Origin: Actinomycetospora lutea | GTDB taxonomy: Bacteria > Actinomycetota > Actinomycetes > Mycobacteriales > Pseudonocardiaceae | Assembly: GCF_028737205.1 (NCBI RefSeq) | Contig: NZ_JAQZAL010000027.1 | Coordinates: 1 to 64,000 of the forward strand | Reading direction: 5' to 3' | DNA length: 64,000 bases | Shown: piece by piece, positions 44,915 to 54,109 of the stretch | Layout of the letters: each line of letters begins with the position of its first letter | How positions within the stretch are numbered: position 1 is the stretch's first letter | Translations under genes and position numbers: made by a program | Notes under the pieces: generated by a model | Seen by the model: the letters and a program-made list of their open reading frames with translations, nothing else | Told to the model about the DNA's origin: nothing | The model's database searches: none

Positions 44915-47125
44915 GTGACCGAAACCGACGTCATCTCCACCGACGGCGCCGACGGCGCTGCGACTCCCGCGCCCGAGCGGCGTCGGCGGGGAGGTGTGTC
45001 CGGCATGGTGCTCGCCGAGCTCCGCGACCTCGCGACCTCGCTCGGCGTCTCCGACACCACGGGGATGCGGCGCAACGACCTCATCGCCGAGATCAAGAAG
45101 CGGCAGTCCGGCGGGGGCGACCAGCTCCCGCTCGGCGACGACGCCGCCCCGGCGGCGACGCCCACCGAGGCTGCCGCCGGGACGCCCGCCGAGGCCCCGG
45201 CCGAGGGCGCCGCGGACGAGGGTGCGCCGACCCGCCGCCGTGGCGGTCGCCGCCGCGCGACCTCCGCCTCCGGCCCGCCGCCCGGAGCGAGCAGCGAGTC
45301 GCCCTCGGCGGAGGCCGGCGAGCCGGCCGCCGCTGCCAACGGCAGCGCGCCCGCCCCGGAGGCGAGTGCGGTGACCGCCGCGTCCGACGCCGTCCCCGGC
45401 GCCGAGGCCGCGGCCGCCACCGCGACCGAGGCCCCCGCCGAGACCCCGTCCGAGGCGCCGACGTCGTCGCGCCGTGGCCGTCGCGGCTCCCGCCGCGACG
45501 CGGGCCCGGGCGTGGAGTCGGCGGACGCCCCCGCCGCCGCCGACACCGAGGCCACCGCCACCGACGCGCCCACCGACAGCGCGCCCTCCACCGAGCGCAC
45601 CGACACCACGCCGGACGGCGACGGTGACGGCGGCCGGGGTCAGGGCGGGTCTCGCCGCCAGCGCGAGCGCGACCGCGACCGCGACCGCCAGCAGGGCGGC
45701 CGTCCCGACCAGAACGGCCAGAACGGCCAGGGCGGCGGCCAGCAGCAGGGCGGCCAGCGCCAGGGCGGCCAGCAGGGTGGCCAGCAGGGCGGCCAGCAGC
45801 AGGGTGGCCAGCAGCAGGGCGGCCAGCAGCAGACCAACCAGCGCGGCGACGACGACGAGGACGACGAGGAGGGCGGTGGCCGCCGGCGCGGCCGGCGCTT
45901 CCGCGACCGGCGCCGCAACCGCAACGACCGCGGCGAGCGCAACGAGCGCGGCCAGGGCGGCGGCGAGCCGGAGGTCCGCGACGACGACGTCCTCATCCCC
46001 GTCGCCGGCATCCTCGACGTGCTCGACAACTACGCGTTCGTCCGCACCTCGGGCTACGCGTCGGGGCCGAACGACGTGTACGTATCGATGTCGCTGGTGC
46101 GCAAGCACGGCCTGCGCCGCGGCGACGCCGTCACCGGGCAGGTGCGCCAGCAGCGCGAGGGCGAGCAGAACCGCCAGAAGTTCAACCCGCTCGTCCGCAT
46201 CGACTCGATCAACGGGCTCGATCCCGAGCAGGCGAAGCGCCGGCCCGAGTTCACCAAGCTCACGCCGCTCTACCCCAACGAGCGGCTGCGCCTCGAGACC
46301 GAGTCGCACCTGCTGACCACGCGCGTCATCGACCTGGTCATGCCGGTCGGCAAGGGCCAGCGCGCGCTGATCGTGTCGCCGCCGAAGGCCGGCAAGACGA
46401 TGGTGCTGCAGGCGATCGCCAACGCGATCACCACGAACAACCCCGAGGTCCACCTCATGGTCGTGCTCGTCGACGAGCGGCCCGAGGAGGTCACCGACAT
46501 GCAGCGCTCGGTGAAGGGCGAGGTCATCGCCTCGACCTTCGACCGGCCGCCGTCGGACCACACCTCGCTGTCCGAGCTGGCCATCGAGCGGGCGAAGCGC
46601 CTGGTCGAGATGGGTCACGACGTGGTGGTCCTGCTCGACTCGATCACCCGCCTCGGCCGGGCGTACAACCTCGCGGCCCCGGCGTCCGGGCGCATCCTGT
46701 CCGGTGGTGTCGACTCCACCGCCCTCTACCCGCCCAAGCGCTTCCTCGGCGCGGCGCGGAACATCGAGGACGGCGGCTCGCTCACCATCTTCGCGACGGC
46801 GCTGGTCGAGACCGGGTCGACGATGGACACGGTGATCTTCGAGGAGTTCAAGGGCACCGGCAACGCCGAGCTCAAGCTCGACCGCAAGCTCGCCGACAAG
46901 CGCATCTTCCCCGCGATCGACCCCGACCCGTCGGGCACGCGCAAGGAGGAGCTGCTGCTCTCGCCGGACGAGATGGCGGTGACCCACCGCCTGCGCCGCG
47001 TGCTGGCCGCGCTCGACTCCCAGCAGGCCATCGAGCTGGTCCTCGACCGCCTGCGCAAGAGCCGGACGAACATCGAGTTCCTCATGCAGGTGGCCAAGAC
47101 GACACCCGGCAAGGACGACGACTAG
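44915..47125 (+). CDS. rho: Transcription termination factor Rho with long disordered insert
   Basis: A 736-aa RNA helicase. Residues about 28-66 are the Rho_N SAP-like helix bundle (GMVLAELRDLATSLGVSDTTG), about 70-350 is an Ala/Glu-, Arg- and then Gly/Gln-rich low-complexity insert, with tandem GGQQQ repeats near residues 270-307 and an acidic DDDEDDEEGG patch. The cold-shock RNA-binding domain follows (GILDVLDNYAFVRTSGY), then the RecA-like motor with P-loop PPKAGKT and the LDSITRLGRAYN Walker B region. GTG at 44915 has AGGAAGGA upstream. Long inserts are usual in actinobacterial Rho and are thought to add RNA contacts. Confidence 0.97.
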   Translation: MTETDVISTDGADGAATPAPERRRRGGVSGMVLAELRDLATSLGVSDTTGMRRNDLIAEIKKRQSGGGDQLPLGDDAAPAATPTEAAAGTPAEAPAEGAADEGAPTRRRGGRRRATSASGPPPGASSESPSAEAGEPAAAANGSAPAPEASAVTAASDAVPGAEAAAATATEAPAETPSEAPTSSRRGRRGSRRDAGPGVESADAPAAADTEATATDAPTDSAPSTERTDTTPDGDGDGGRGQGGSRRQRERDRDRDRQQGGRPDQNGQNGQGGGQQQGGQRQGGQQGGQQGGQQQGGQQQGGQQQTNQRGDDDEDDEEGGGRRRGRRFRDRRRNRNDRGERNERGQGGGEPEVRDDDVLIPVAGILDVLDNYAFVRTSGYASGPNDVYVSMSLVRKHGLRRGDAVTGQVRQQREGEQNRQKFNPLVRIDSINGLDPEQAKRRPEFTKLTPLYPNERLRLETESHLLTTRVIDLVMPVGKGQRALIVSPPKAGKTMVLQAIANAITTNNPEVHLMVVLVDERPEEVTDMQRSVKGEVIASTFDRPPSDHTSLSELAIERAKRLVEMGHDVVVLLDSITRLGRAYNLAAPASGRILSGGVDSTALYPPKRFLGAARNIEDGGSLTIFATALVETGSTMDTVIFEEFKGTGNAELKLDRKLADKRIFPAIDPDPSGTRKEELLLSPDEMAVTHRLRRVLAALDSQQAIELVLDRLRKSRTNIEFLMQVAKTTPGKDDD

Positions 47126-47215
47126 CCGCTCGCGCTGGTCCGTCCACGGGCGGCCCCGGGAGTTGAGTAGTCCTACAGGCGAGGCGGGGGAGGGTGCCCC
47201 AGCAGGCTTCGGGGC

Positions 47216-48136
47216 ATGACAGCCCAGCCCGTCGCCCCCGACCTGCCCGGCCCCTGGACGGCGATCCTGGACGAGGCGCGCCGCTACCCCTCGCCGCACA
47301 ACTCCCAGCCGGTCGTCGTGCGCGTGCACGACGACCGGCGCGCGGAGCTCTTCTACGACCTCGACCGCGGCCTGCCCGCCGAGAACTTCGGCATCCCGTT
47401 CGCGCACGTCTGCTCCGGGGTGTTCCTCGAGGCCCTCGCGACGGTGGCCGCGGCGCACGGCTGGGCGGTCCGCGAGGACCTGGACCTCGCCGCGATGGAC
47501 TTCGCCTCCCCGCAGCGCCTCCACCTCCTGGGCACTGTCGCGCTGGAGCCCACTCTGGTGACCGACGCGGCGCGCGAGCAGATGGCGGCGTTCCGCCGGC
47601 GCCGGACCTCGCGGCGCCCCTACGACCGCCGCCGTGTGGCCCCGGCCGTCCTGGCCGAGGTCGCCGCCATCGCCGCCGACCTGGGCCAGGAGTTCGGCCG
47701 CACCGGCGAGCAGGACCTCGGCATCCCCGGGCCGCCGCTGCGGATCGCGATGCGCCACCGGTGGCTGTGGGACCTGCCCGTCGTCGGGGGTCTCTTCCGC
47801 CGGGTGTACCTGGGCACGATGCGCGGGGTCCGCGAACTGGGCTGGCTGACCGGCCCGTTCGACGGTCCGCGCGACCACGTCGAGGCCGGCCGCTGCTTCC
47901 TGCGGATCTGGCTCGCGTTCACCCGCCACGGCGTCGAACTGCACCCGTTCGGCACAGTGATCACCAACCCGCGCTCGCACGCCGCGTTCGTCGACCGGAC
48001 CGGGATCGAGGAGACCGGCGGCCGCATGGCCTGGATGCTCTTCCGCTACGGCACCGGGAAGCCGCCGCCGCGCGCCTGGCGCCGGAGCCTCGACGCGATG
48101 CTGGTCGACGAGGTGCGGGCGGGGGCGTCGTCGTGA
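47216..48136 (+). CDS. Nitroreductase-like (Acg-type) flavoprotein
   Basis: A 306-aa protein of the nitroreductase fold. The FMN-site motif appears as [16 protein letters not shown] near residues 22-37, and [14 protein letters not shown] near 123-136 matches the conserved Arg-rich segment of Acg-type proteins. Such proteins can bind FMN without classic nitroreductase activity. The stop overlaps the next gene's GTG (GTGA), so the two are translationally coupled. No role is known. Confidence 0.78.
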   Translation: MTAQPVAPDLPGPWTAILDEARRYPSPHNSQPVVVRVHDDRRAELFYDLDRGLPAENFGIPFAHVCSGVFLEALATVAAAHGWAVREDLDLAAMDFASPQRLHLLGTVALEPTLVTDAAREQMAAFRRRRTSRRPYDRRRVAPAVLAEVAAIAADLGQEFGRTGEQDLGIPGPPLRIAMRHRWLWDLPVVGGLFRRVYLGTMRGVRELGWLTGPFDGPRDHVEAGRCFLRIWLAFTRHGVELHPFGTVITNPRSHAAFVDRTGIEETGGRMAWMLFRYGTGKPPPRAWRRSLDAMLVDEVRAGASS

Positions 48137-49662
48137 GGATCCTCTGGTGGTTCCAGGAGCTCCTGGTCGACCTGCTCGGGCGCTCCCCGCGGACCCACGC
48201 CCTGCTGCTCGCCCCCGGGTTCGAGCGGCTGCGCTGGTGGCTCGGCCGCCGCCGCGCGGCCCGCACCGCCGCCCGCGCCGCGCGCCGGGTCCCCGCCTAC
48301 CGCCGGTTCCTCGCCGAGCGGGGCGCGTCGGCCGCGGCCTTCGACGCGCTGCCGGAGACGGACAAGAGCACCTACATCACCCGCTGGTCGATCCCCGAGC
48401 GCTGCGTCGGCGGGCGTCTGCCGCGCCGCGGGGTGGTCGTCGACGAGTCGTCCGGCTCGACGGGCACCCCGACGAGCTGGGTGCGCGGGCCGGTGGAGCG
48501 GCGGGCGTCGCGCGAGGTGCTGCGCGTCGGCTTCCTGCGCCACACCACGCCGGACCGGCCGGTGTTCGTCATCAACGCCTTCTCGCTCGGGGCCTGGGCC
48601 ACCGGGATGAACGTGACCGCGGCGCTGACCCGCGTCTCGACCATCAAGTCCTGCGGGCCCGACCGCGACAAGATCATCAACACGATGCGGGAGTTCGGCC
48701 CCGGCTACACCTACGTGATCACCAGCTACCCGCCGTTCCTCAAGGGCCTGCTCGAGGACGACCGGCTGGACTGGTCGGCCTACGACGTGGTCTGCGCCTT
48801 CGGGGGCGAGGGGATCAGCGAGGGCATGCGCGACCACATCCTGCGCCGCGCCCGCAAGGTCGTCGGGGCCTACGGCGCCAGCGACCTCGAGATCTCGATC
48901 GCCGTCGAGACCGAGTTCACCATCGCGCTGCGCCGCGCGATCGCGGCGGACCCGGCGCTCGCGACGGCGCTGACCCGCCAGGACGAGTACGGCGTGCTGC
49001 CGAACATCTTCCAGTTCAACCCCTACGCCTACCTCGTCGAGGAGAACGAGGCCGGCGAGCTCGTCGTGACGATCACGCGGCCGCAGAACGTCGACCCCCG
49101 CATCCGCTACAACATCCACGACCGCGGGCACGTGCTGCGGATGCGCGACGTGCTGCCCGTCCTGCGCCGCTCCGGCCTCACCGCGGTGCTCGACGAGCGG
49201 GTGCTCGACCTGCCCCTGCTGCTGCAGTACGGCCGCAGCGACCACTCCGTGGACTACAACGGCGCGGTGGTCCCGCCCGACGGGGTCCGCGACGCCGTCG
49301 CCGGCGACCCCGAGCTGGTGGCCGCCGTCGAGAACCACCGCGTCGTGTCCTACGAGGACCGCGCCGGCGACCGGCGCCTGCACCTGGCCCTGCAGCTCGC
49401 CGACGGGCACGCGCTGCCCGACCCGACCGCGGCCGCCCACCGGCTGCTCGCGGCCCTCCGGCGGGCCAACCGCGACCTGGACAACGCGATCCGGACGAGC
49501 TCGCCGGGCACCGAGCCCACGGTCGGCGTCTACCCCTTCCGGACCGGCGTCTTCGCCGGCGACGGCGGCCGCCTCAAGAACGAGTACGTGTGGATCCTCG
49601 ACGCCGCGGAGGCCGAGGCGGCGGGCCTCGACGAGCAGGTGGTGGCCACCCGGGCGGCGTGA
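48133..49662 (+). CDS. PaaK-like adenylate-forming enzyme (phenylacetate-CoA ligase family)
   Basis: A 509-aa member of the ANL/PaaK group. The phosphate-binding loop is [18 protein letters not shown] (about residues 96-113), and [14 protein letters not shown] with [11 protein letters not shown] corresponds to the adenine/substrate motif. The N-terminal [13 protein letters not shown] is also typical. The substrate is unknown and no phenylacetate genes are near. Coupled to the upstream flavoprotein by a 4-bp overlap, suggesting activation plus redox change of a common carboxylic acid. Confidence 0.8.
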   Translation: MRILWWFQELLVDLLGRSPRTHALLLAPGFERLRWWLGRRRAARTAARAARRVPAYRRFLAERGASAAAFDALPETDKSTYITRWSIPERCVGGRLPRRGVVVDESSGSTGTPTSWVRGPVERRASREVLRVGFLRHTTPDRPVFVINAFSLGAWATGMNVTAALTRVSTIKSCGPDRDKIINTMREFGPGYTYVITSYPPFLKGLLEDDRLDWSAYDVVCAFGGEGISEGMRDHILRRARKVVGAYGASDLEISIAVETEFTIALRRAIAADPALATALTRQDEYGVLPNIFQFNPYAYLVEENEAGELVVTITRPQNVDPRIRYNIHDRGHVLRMRDVLPVLRRSGLTAVLDERVLDLPLLLQYGRSDHSVDYNGAVVPPDGVRDAVAGDPELVAAVENHRVVSYEDRAGDRRLHLALQLADGHALPDPTAAAHRLLAALRRANRDLDNAIRTSSPGTEPTVGVYPFRTGVFAGDGGRLKNEYVWILDAAEAEAAGLDEQVVATRAA

Positions 49663-49802
49663 GCGGACGGGAACAACGTGACCCCCGAGGTGGTTGTGCG
49701 GCACAGCGGGCGGTCCTGCGAGAATGGCCCGCACACCTCGGTTCCGGTTCACCCCAGGCACGACGGGGACCCGGCGACCACGACGCGAGAGGACCCCGAT
49801 CC

Positions 49803-50024
49803 GTGAAGAGCGGCATCCACCCCGAGTACCACGAGACCCAGGTGCTGTGCAGCTGCGGCAACTCGTTCAGCACCCGCAGCACCAAGCCGGGCGGCAACAT
49901 CACCGTCGAGATCTGCTCCGCCTGCCACCCGTTCTACACGGGCAAGCAGCGGATCATGGACACCGGTGGCCGCGTCGCCCGCTTCGAGGCGCGCTACGGC
50001 AAGCGCACCCCGAACAAGAAGTAG
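49803..50024 (+). CDS. rpmE: Ribosomal protein L31, zinc-binding form
   Basis: A 73-aa large-subunit protein. It begins [12 protein letters not shown] and has the Cys ligands of the C+ type (VLCSCGNSF and [11 protein letters not shown]), then [11 protein letters not shown] start follows GAGAGGACCCCGATCC. The zinc-dependent form implies zinc-responsive paralogues elsewhere, as in other actinomycetes. Confidence 0.97.
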   Translation: MKSGIHPEYHETQVLCSCGNSFSTRSTKPGGNITVEICSACHPFYTGKQRIMDTGGRVARFEARYGKRTPNKK

Positions 50025-50072
50025 CCCCCGCGACGCCCGTCGCCCCTGCGCACCGCGCGGGGGTGGCGGGCG
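50025..50072 (+). terminator. GC-rich hairpin after rpmE
   Basis: CCCCCGCG (50025-50032) pairs with CGCGGGGG (50056-50063), and CGCCCG pairs with CGGGCG in an alternative fold. There is no T-run, so it would be a non-canonical terminator or processing hairpin. Confidence 0.4.
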
Positions 50073-50108
50073 TTCTGCATGGACGGACCGGTCGGAGGGA
50101 GGTCGGCG

Positions 50109-51212
50109 ATGACCAGCAGCATGACGTCCTCGCCCGGGGTCACCGCGCTGCTCGAGGAGCACGCGGGCCTGGAGGCGCGCCTGGCCGACCCCGACGTGCA
50201 CGCCGACGCCGCGCTCGCCCGCTCGCTGGGGCGTCGGTACGCGGCGCTCTCCCCGGTCGTCGCCACGATCGGCGAGCTGGGCGCCGCGGAGGCCGACCTC
50301 GCCGACGCCCGCGAGCTCGCCCGGGAGGACCCGGCGTTCGCCGCCGAGGCCACCGACCTGGAGGCCCGCGTCGACACGCTGCGCGCGCGCCTGGCCGAGC
50401 AGCTCGTGCCGCGCGACCCCGCGGACGCCAACGACGTGGTCGTCGAGGTGAAGTCGGGGGAGGGCGGCGAGGAGTCGGCGCTGTTCGCGGGCGACCTGCT
50501 GCGGATGTACTCCCGCTACGCCGAGCGCCGCGGGTGGAAGGTCGAGGTGCTCTCGGCGACCGAGTCCGACCTCGGCGGCTACAAGGACGTCACCGTCACC
50601 GTGACCGCGCCCGGCAGTGACCCGGACGGCGTCTGGGCCTGGTTCAAGTACGAGGGCGGGGTGCACCGCGTCCAGCGGGTGCCCGTCACCGAGTCGCAGG
50701 GCCGCATCCACACCTCCGCGGCCGGGGTGCTCGTCTACCCCGAGGCCGAGGCGGCCTCGGCGATCGAGATCGACGAGAAGGACCTGCGCGTCGACGTCTT
50801 CCGCTCGTCGGGCAAGGGCGGGCAGGGCGTCAACACCACCGACTCCGCGGTCCGGATCACCCACCTGCCCACCGGCGTGGTCGTGTCCTGCCAGAACGAG
50901 CGCTCCCAGCTGCAGAACAAGGCGCGCGCCCTCGAGGTGCTGCGCAGCCGGCTGCAGGCGATGGCCGACGAGGCCGAGCAGGCGCAGGCGTCGGCGGACC
51001 GGCGCAGCCAGGTCCGCACGGTCGACCGCTCCGAGCGCGTGCGCACCTACAACTTCCCCGAGAACCGGATCTCCGATCACCGGATCGGGTACAAGTCGCA
51101 CGACCTCGACCGGGTGCTCGACGGCGACCTGGACGGGGTGCTCGACGCCCTGCGCGCGGCCGACCGCTCCGAGCGCATGTCCCGCGCCGCGGACGAGGCG
51201 ACTCACTCCTGA
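50109..51212 (+). CDS. prfA: Peptide chain release factor 1
   Basis: A 367-aa class I release factor reading UAA/UAG. The anticodon-like PVT is in [17 protein letters not shown], and the catalytic GGQ loop is [19 protein letters not shown], with Gly instead of His after GGQ. The ATG at 50109 follows GGAGGGAGG at good spacing. prmC follows after 5 bp and would methylate the GGQ glutamine. Confidence 0.97.
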   Translation: MTSSMTSSPGVTALLEEHAGLEARLADPDVHADAALARSLGRRYAALSPVVATIGELGAAEADLADARELAREDPAFAAEATDLEARVDTLRARLAEQLVPRDPADANDVVVEVKSGEGGEESALFAGDLLRMYSRYAERRGWKVEVLSATESDLGGYKDVTVTVTAPGSDPDGVWAWFKYEGGVHRVQRVPVTESQGRIHTSAAGVLVYPEAEAASAIEIDEKDLRVDVFRSSGKGGQGVNTTDSAVRITHLPTGVVVSCQNERSQLQNKARALEVLRSRLQAMADEAEQAQASADRRSQVRTVDRSERVRTYNFPENRISDHRIGYKSHDLDRVLDGDLDGVLDALRAADRSERMSRAADEATHS

Positions 51213-51217
51213 GCACC

Positions 51218-52039
51218 GTGCGCGACCTGCTCGCCCGCACCACGACCCGCCTCGCCGACGCCGGGGTCGCCTCCCCGCGGGCGGACGCCGAGCAGCTCGT
51301 CGCCCACGTCCTGGGCGTCCCGCGGGGCCGGCTCCTGCTCGCCGACCCGCCGGAGGACGAGAGCGCCCTCGAGGACCTGGTGACGAGGCGGGCCGCCCGC
51401 GAGCCCTTGCAGCACCTGCTCGGGACCGCGGTGCTCGGCCCGGTCGAGGTGGCCGTCGGGCCCGGGGTGTTCGTCCCGCGTCCGGAGACCGAGGTGCTCC
51501 TCGAGTGGGCGCTCGGGCGGCCCGCCGCCGTCGTCGTCGACCTCTGCACGGGCACCGGCGCGCTGGCCCTGGCGATCGCCCGCGGGCGCCCCGACGCCGC
51601 GATGCACGCCGTCGAGGTCGATCCCGGCGCGCTGACCTGGACCCGGCGCAACCTGGCCGGCTCGCGCGTCGTCCTGCACGAGGCCGACGTGACCGCGCCC
51701 GGCGTGCTCACCGAGCTCGACGGCGCCGTCGACCTCGTGGTGTGCAACCCGCCCTACGTCCCCGAGGGGCCGGCGGTGCCGCCCGAGGTCGACGCCGACC
51801 CGCACGGGGCGGTGTTCGCCGGCGCCGACGGGCTCGCCGTCATCCGGCCCGTCGCCGCGCTGGCCCACCGGCTGCTCCGGCCCGGGGGCGCGGTAGGCGT
51901 CGAGCACGACGACTCGCACCCGGCCGCCGTGCGCGATGTGCTCACCGCGGCCGGGTTCACCGAGGTCACGACGCTGCCGGACCTCGCGGGACGCCCCCGC
52001 GTCGCCACCGGGCGCCGGACTGCTGCCCGACCGTCCTAG
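51218..52039 (+). CDS. prmC: Release factor glutamine N5-methyltransferase
   Basis: A 273-aa SAM-dependent enzyme. N-terminal helical domain (about 1-80), then VVDLCTGTGALALAIA (SAM motif I), and the catalytic NPPYVP signature (DLVVCNPPYVPEGP). It methylates the GGQ Gln of release factors. GTG start 5 bp after prfA, the classic operon pair. Confidence 0.95.
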   Translation: MRDLLARTTTRLADAGVASPRADAEQLVAHVLGVPRGRLLLADPPEDESALEDLVTRRAAREPLQHLLGTAVLGPVEVAVGPGVFVPRPETEVLLEWALGRPAAVVVDLCTGTGALALAIARGRPDAAMHAVEVDPGALTWTRRNLAGSRVVLHEADVTAPGVLTELDGAVDLVVCNPPYVPEGPAVPPEVDADPHGAVFAGADGLAVIRPVAALAHRLLRPGGAVGVEHDDSHPAAVRDVLTAAGFTEVTTLPDLAGRPRVATGRRTAARPS

Positions 52040-52042
52040 GCT
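52037..52042 (+). promoter_or_regulatory. Putative -10 box (TAGGCT), leaderless start of tsaC
   Basis: TAGGCT overlaps the prmC stop codon and ends 7 nt before the GTG at 52050. There is no ribosome site in between, so an internal leaderless promoter is possible. Confidence 0.4.
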
Positions 52043-52049
52043 CGGGACC

Positions 52050-52694
52050 GTGGCCACGGTGTACGACTGCGAGGATCCGGCGACGCGACCCACGGGGCTG
52101 GCCGCCGCAGCGGCCGCGGTGCGGGCGGGCCGGCTCGTCGTGACCCCCACCGACACCCTCTACGGCATCGTCGCCGACGCGTTCGACGCGCGCGCCGTCG
52201 CCGACCTGCTGGCCGCCAAGCACCGCGGACCGGACATGCCGCTCGGGGTCCTCGTGGGCAGCTGGTCGACGATCGACGGGCTGGTCGGCGCGGTGCCGCC
52301 GGTGGCCCGCGACCTCGTCGAGGCGTTCTGGCCGGGCGGGCTCTCGATCGTCCTGCCCCACGCGCCGAGCCTGGCCTGGGACCTCGGGACGACGCGGGGC
52401 ACGGTCATGCTGCGCATGCCGCTGCACCCGGTGGCCCTGGAGCTGCTGCGCGAGGTCGGTCCGATGGCCCAGAGCAGTGCGAACGTCTCCGGGCAGCCGC
52501 CGGCGACCACGGCGCAGGAGGCCCGCGACCAGCTCGGCGACGCCGTGGAGGTCTACCTCGACGGCGGGGTCTGCGCGTCCGGCGTGGGCTCGACGATCGT
52601 CGACCTCACCGGCGAGACACCGCGTCTGCGCCGCGAGGGCGCGGTCAGCGCCGAGGACGTCTCGCGGGTCGTCGGCGTCCTGGTGACCCTGTGA
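52050..52694 (+). CDS. tsaC: L-threonylcarbamoyladenylate synthase
   Basis: A 214-aa YrdC-domain protein making the threonylcarbamoyl-AMP used for t6A37 of tRNAs. Motifs: VVTPTDTLYGIVADAFD, AKHRGPDMPLGVLV (KxR-type substrate loop), FWPGGLSIVL, MAQSSANVSGQPP and GVGSTIVDLTG. GTG start at 52050, 10 bp after prmC, matching the common actinomycete order. Confidence 0.94.
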   Translation: MATVYDCEDPATRPTGLAAAAAAVRAGRLVVTPTDTLYGIVADAFDARAVADLLAAKHRGPDMPLGVLVGSWSTIDGLVGAVPPVARDLVEAFWPGGLSIVLPHAPSLAWDLGTTRGTVMLRMPLHPVALELLREVGPMAQSSANVSGQPPATTAQEARDQLGDAVEVYLDGGVCASGVGSTIVDLTGETPRLRREGAVSAEDVSRVVGVLVTL

Positions 52695-52728
52695 GACGGC
52701 CTGTGAGCTAGCTACCACGGGGGCAGCC

Positions 52729-52753
52729 CGGCCCGGTGAAGGGCCGGTAACGT
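52729..52753 (+). promoter_or_regulatory. Hairpin and putative -10 box (TAACGT) before glyA
   Basis: CGGCCC (52729-52734) and GGGCCG (52741-52746) form a small hairpin with a GGTGAA loop. TAACGT (52748-52753) ends 8 nt before the glyA ATG, again the spacing for a leaderless transcript. Confidence 0.4.
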
Positions 52754-52761
52754 GGCCCGAC

Positions 52762-54048
52762 ATGGCAGCCGACTCGCAGCACTTCTGGGGCCCGGACTAC
52801 GACGCACTCCAGGCCGTCGATCCCGAGATCGCCCAGGTCGTCGACGACGAGCTCACCCGGCTGCGCGGCGGACTCCAGCTCATCGCGAGCGAGAACCTCA
52901 CCAGCCCCGCGGTGCTGGCCGCGCTCGGGTCGACGCTGTCGAACAAGTACGCCGAGGGCTACCCGGGCCGCCGCTACTACGGCGGCTGCGAGGTCGTCGA
53001 CCAGGCCGAGCTGATCGGCATCGACCGCGCGAAGGCCCTGTTCGGCGCCGAGCACGCCAACCTCCAGCCGCACTCGGGCGCCAACGCCAACCTCGCCGTC
53101 TACGCGGCGTTCTGCCGGCCCGGCGACAAGGTGCTGGCGATGAGCCTGCCGCACGGCGGGCACCTCACCCACGGCGCGAAGGTCAGCTTCTCGGGCAAGT
53201 GGTTCGAGCCGGTGCCCTACACCGTCCGCGAGGACGACGGGCTCATCGACTACGACCAGGTGCGCGACCTCGCGCTCGAGCACCGCCCCAAGATGATCGT
53301 CGCGGGCGCCACGGCCTACCCGCGCCTCATCGACTTCGAGAAGTTCCGCGCCATCGCCGACGAGGCGGGCGCGATCCTCTGGGTCGACGCCGCCCACTTC
53401 ATCGGCCTCGTCGCCGGTCGGGCGATCCCCAGCCCGGTGCCCTACGCCGACGTCGTCACCTTCACGACGCACAAGGTCCTGCGCGGGCCCCGCGGCGGCA
53501 TGCTCGTCTCGAAGGCCGAGCACGCCAAGGCCCTGGACAAGGCCGTGTTCCCGTTCCTGCAGGGGGGCCCGCTGATGCACGCGGTGGCCGGCAAGGCCGT
53601 CGCGCTCGCCGAGGCCGCCACCGAGGACTACCAGCGCTACGCGCGCCAGGTCATCGCGAACGCGCAGGCGCTGACCTCCGCGCTCGAGACCCAGGGGATG
53701 CGCGCCATCTCCGGCGGCACCGACACCCACCTCGCGCTGCTCGACCTGCAGCCGCTCGGGGTCACGGGCAAGGAGGCCGAGGCCCGCAGCGGGCTCGCCG
53801 GGATCACGCTCAACAAGAACGCCATCCCGTACGACCCGCAGCCGCCGATGACCGCGTCGGGCATCCGCGTCGGCTCGCCCTCGATCACCACGCAGGGCAT
53901 GACCGAGGCCGAGATGGGCGACGTCGCCCGCCTCATCGCCTCCGCGGTCACCGCCGACGAGGCCACCGAGGTCGGCAAGAAGACCCTCGCCGACGTGCGC
54001 GAGGAGGTCGGCACCCTGGTGTCGCGCTTCCCGGCGTACGCGCGGTAG
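52762..54048 (+). CDS. glyA: Serine hydroxymethyltransferase
   Basis: A 428-aa PLP enzyme exchanging serine with glycine and methylene-tetrahydrofolate. IASENLTSPAV, NKYAEGYPGRRYYGG, PHSGANANLAVY, and the PLP lysine in VTFTTHKVLRGPRGG are all canonical, then NKNAIPYDPQPP. ATG at 52762. It sits between tsaC and wecA, a position seen in related genomes. Confidence 0.97.
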   Translation: MAADSQHFWGPDYDALQAVDPEIAQVVDDELTRLRGGLQLIASENLTSPAVLAALGSTLSNKYAEGYPGRRYYGGCEVVDQAELIGIDRAKALFGAEHANLQPHSGANANLAVYAAFCRPGDKVLAMSLPHGGHLTHGAKVSFSGKWFEPVPYTVREDDGLIDYDQVRDLALEHRPKMIVAGATAYPRLIDFEKFRAIADEAGAILWVDAAHFIGLVAGRAIPSPVPYADVVTFTTHKVLRGPRGGMLVSKAEHAKALDKAVFPFLQGGPLMHAVAGKAVALAEAATEDYQRYARQVIANAQALTSALETQGMRAISGGTDTHLALLDLQPLGVTGKEAEARSGLAGITLNKNAIPYDPQPPMTASGIRVGSPSITTQGMTEAEMGDVARLIASAVTADEATEVGKKTLADVREEVGTLVSRFPAYAR

Positions 54049-54095
54049 TCCGGCGCGACACGGGTCCACCGGCGTTGCCCGGGCGGTGCCGGGAC

Positions 54096-54101
54096 TACCC
54101 T
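54096..54101 (+). promoter_or_regulatory. Putative -10 box (TACCCT) before wecA
   Basis: TACCCT ends 8 nt before the GTG at 54110 and supports that codon as a leaderless start. Confidence 0.4.
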
Positions 54102-54109
54102 CGGGAGCC

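Noticed and set aside
44900-47980. Very long minus-strand open frame opposite rho
   Set aside because: It is the antisense shadow of rho and the nitroreductase gene: no domains and Arg/Val/Leu-skewed composition caused by GC-rich third positions.
49694-49725. Promoter before rpmE (TTGTGC ... GAGAAT)
   Set aside because: The spacer would be 20 bp, too long for a convincing housekeeping promoter; another arrangement may exist.
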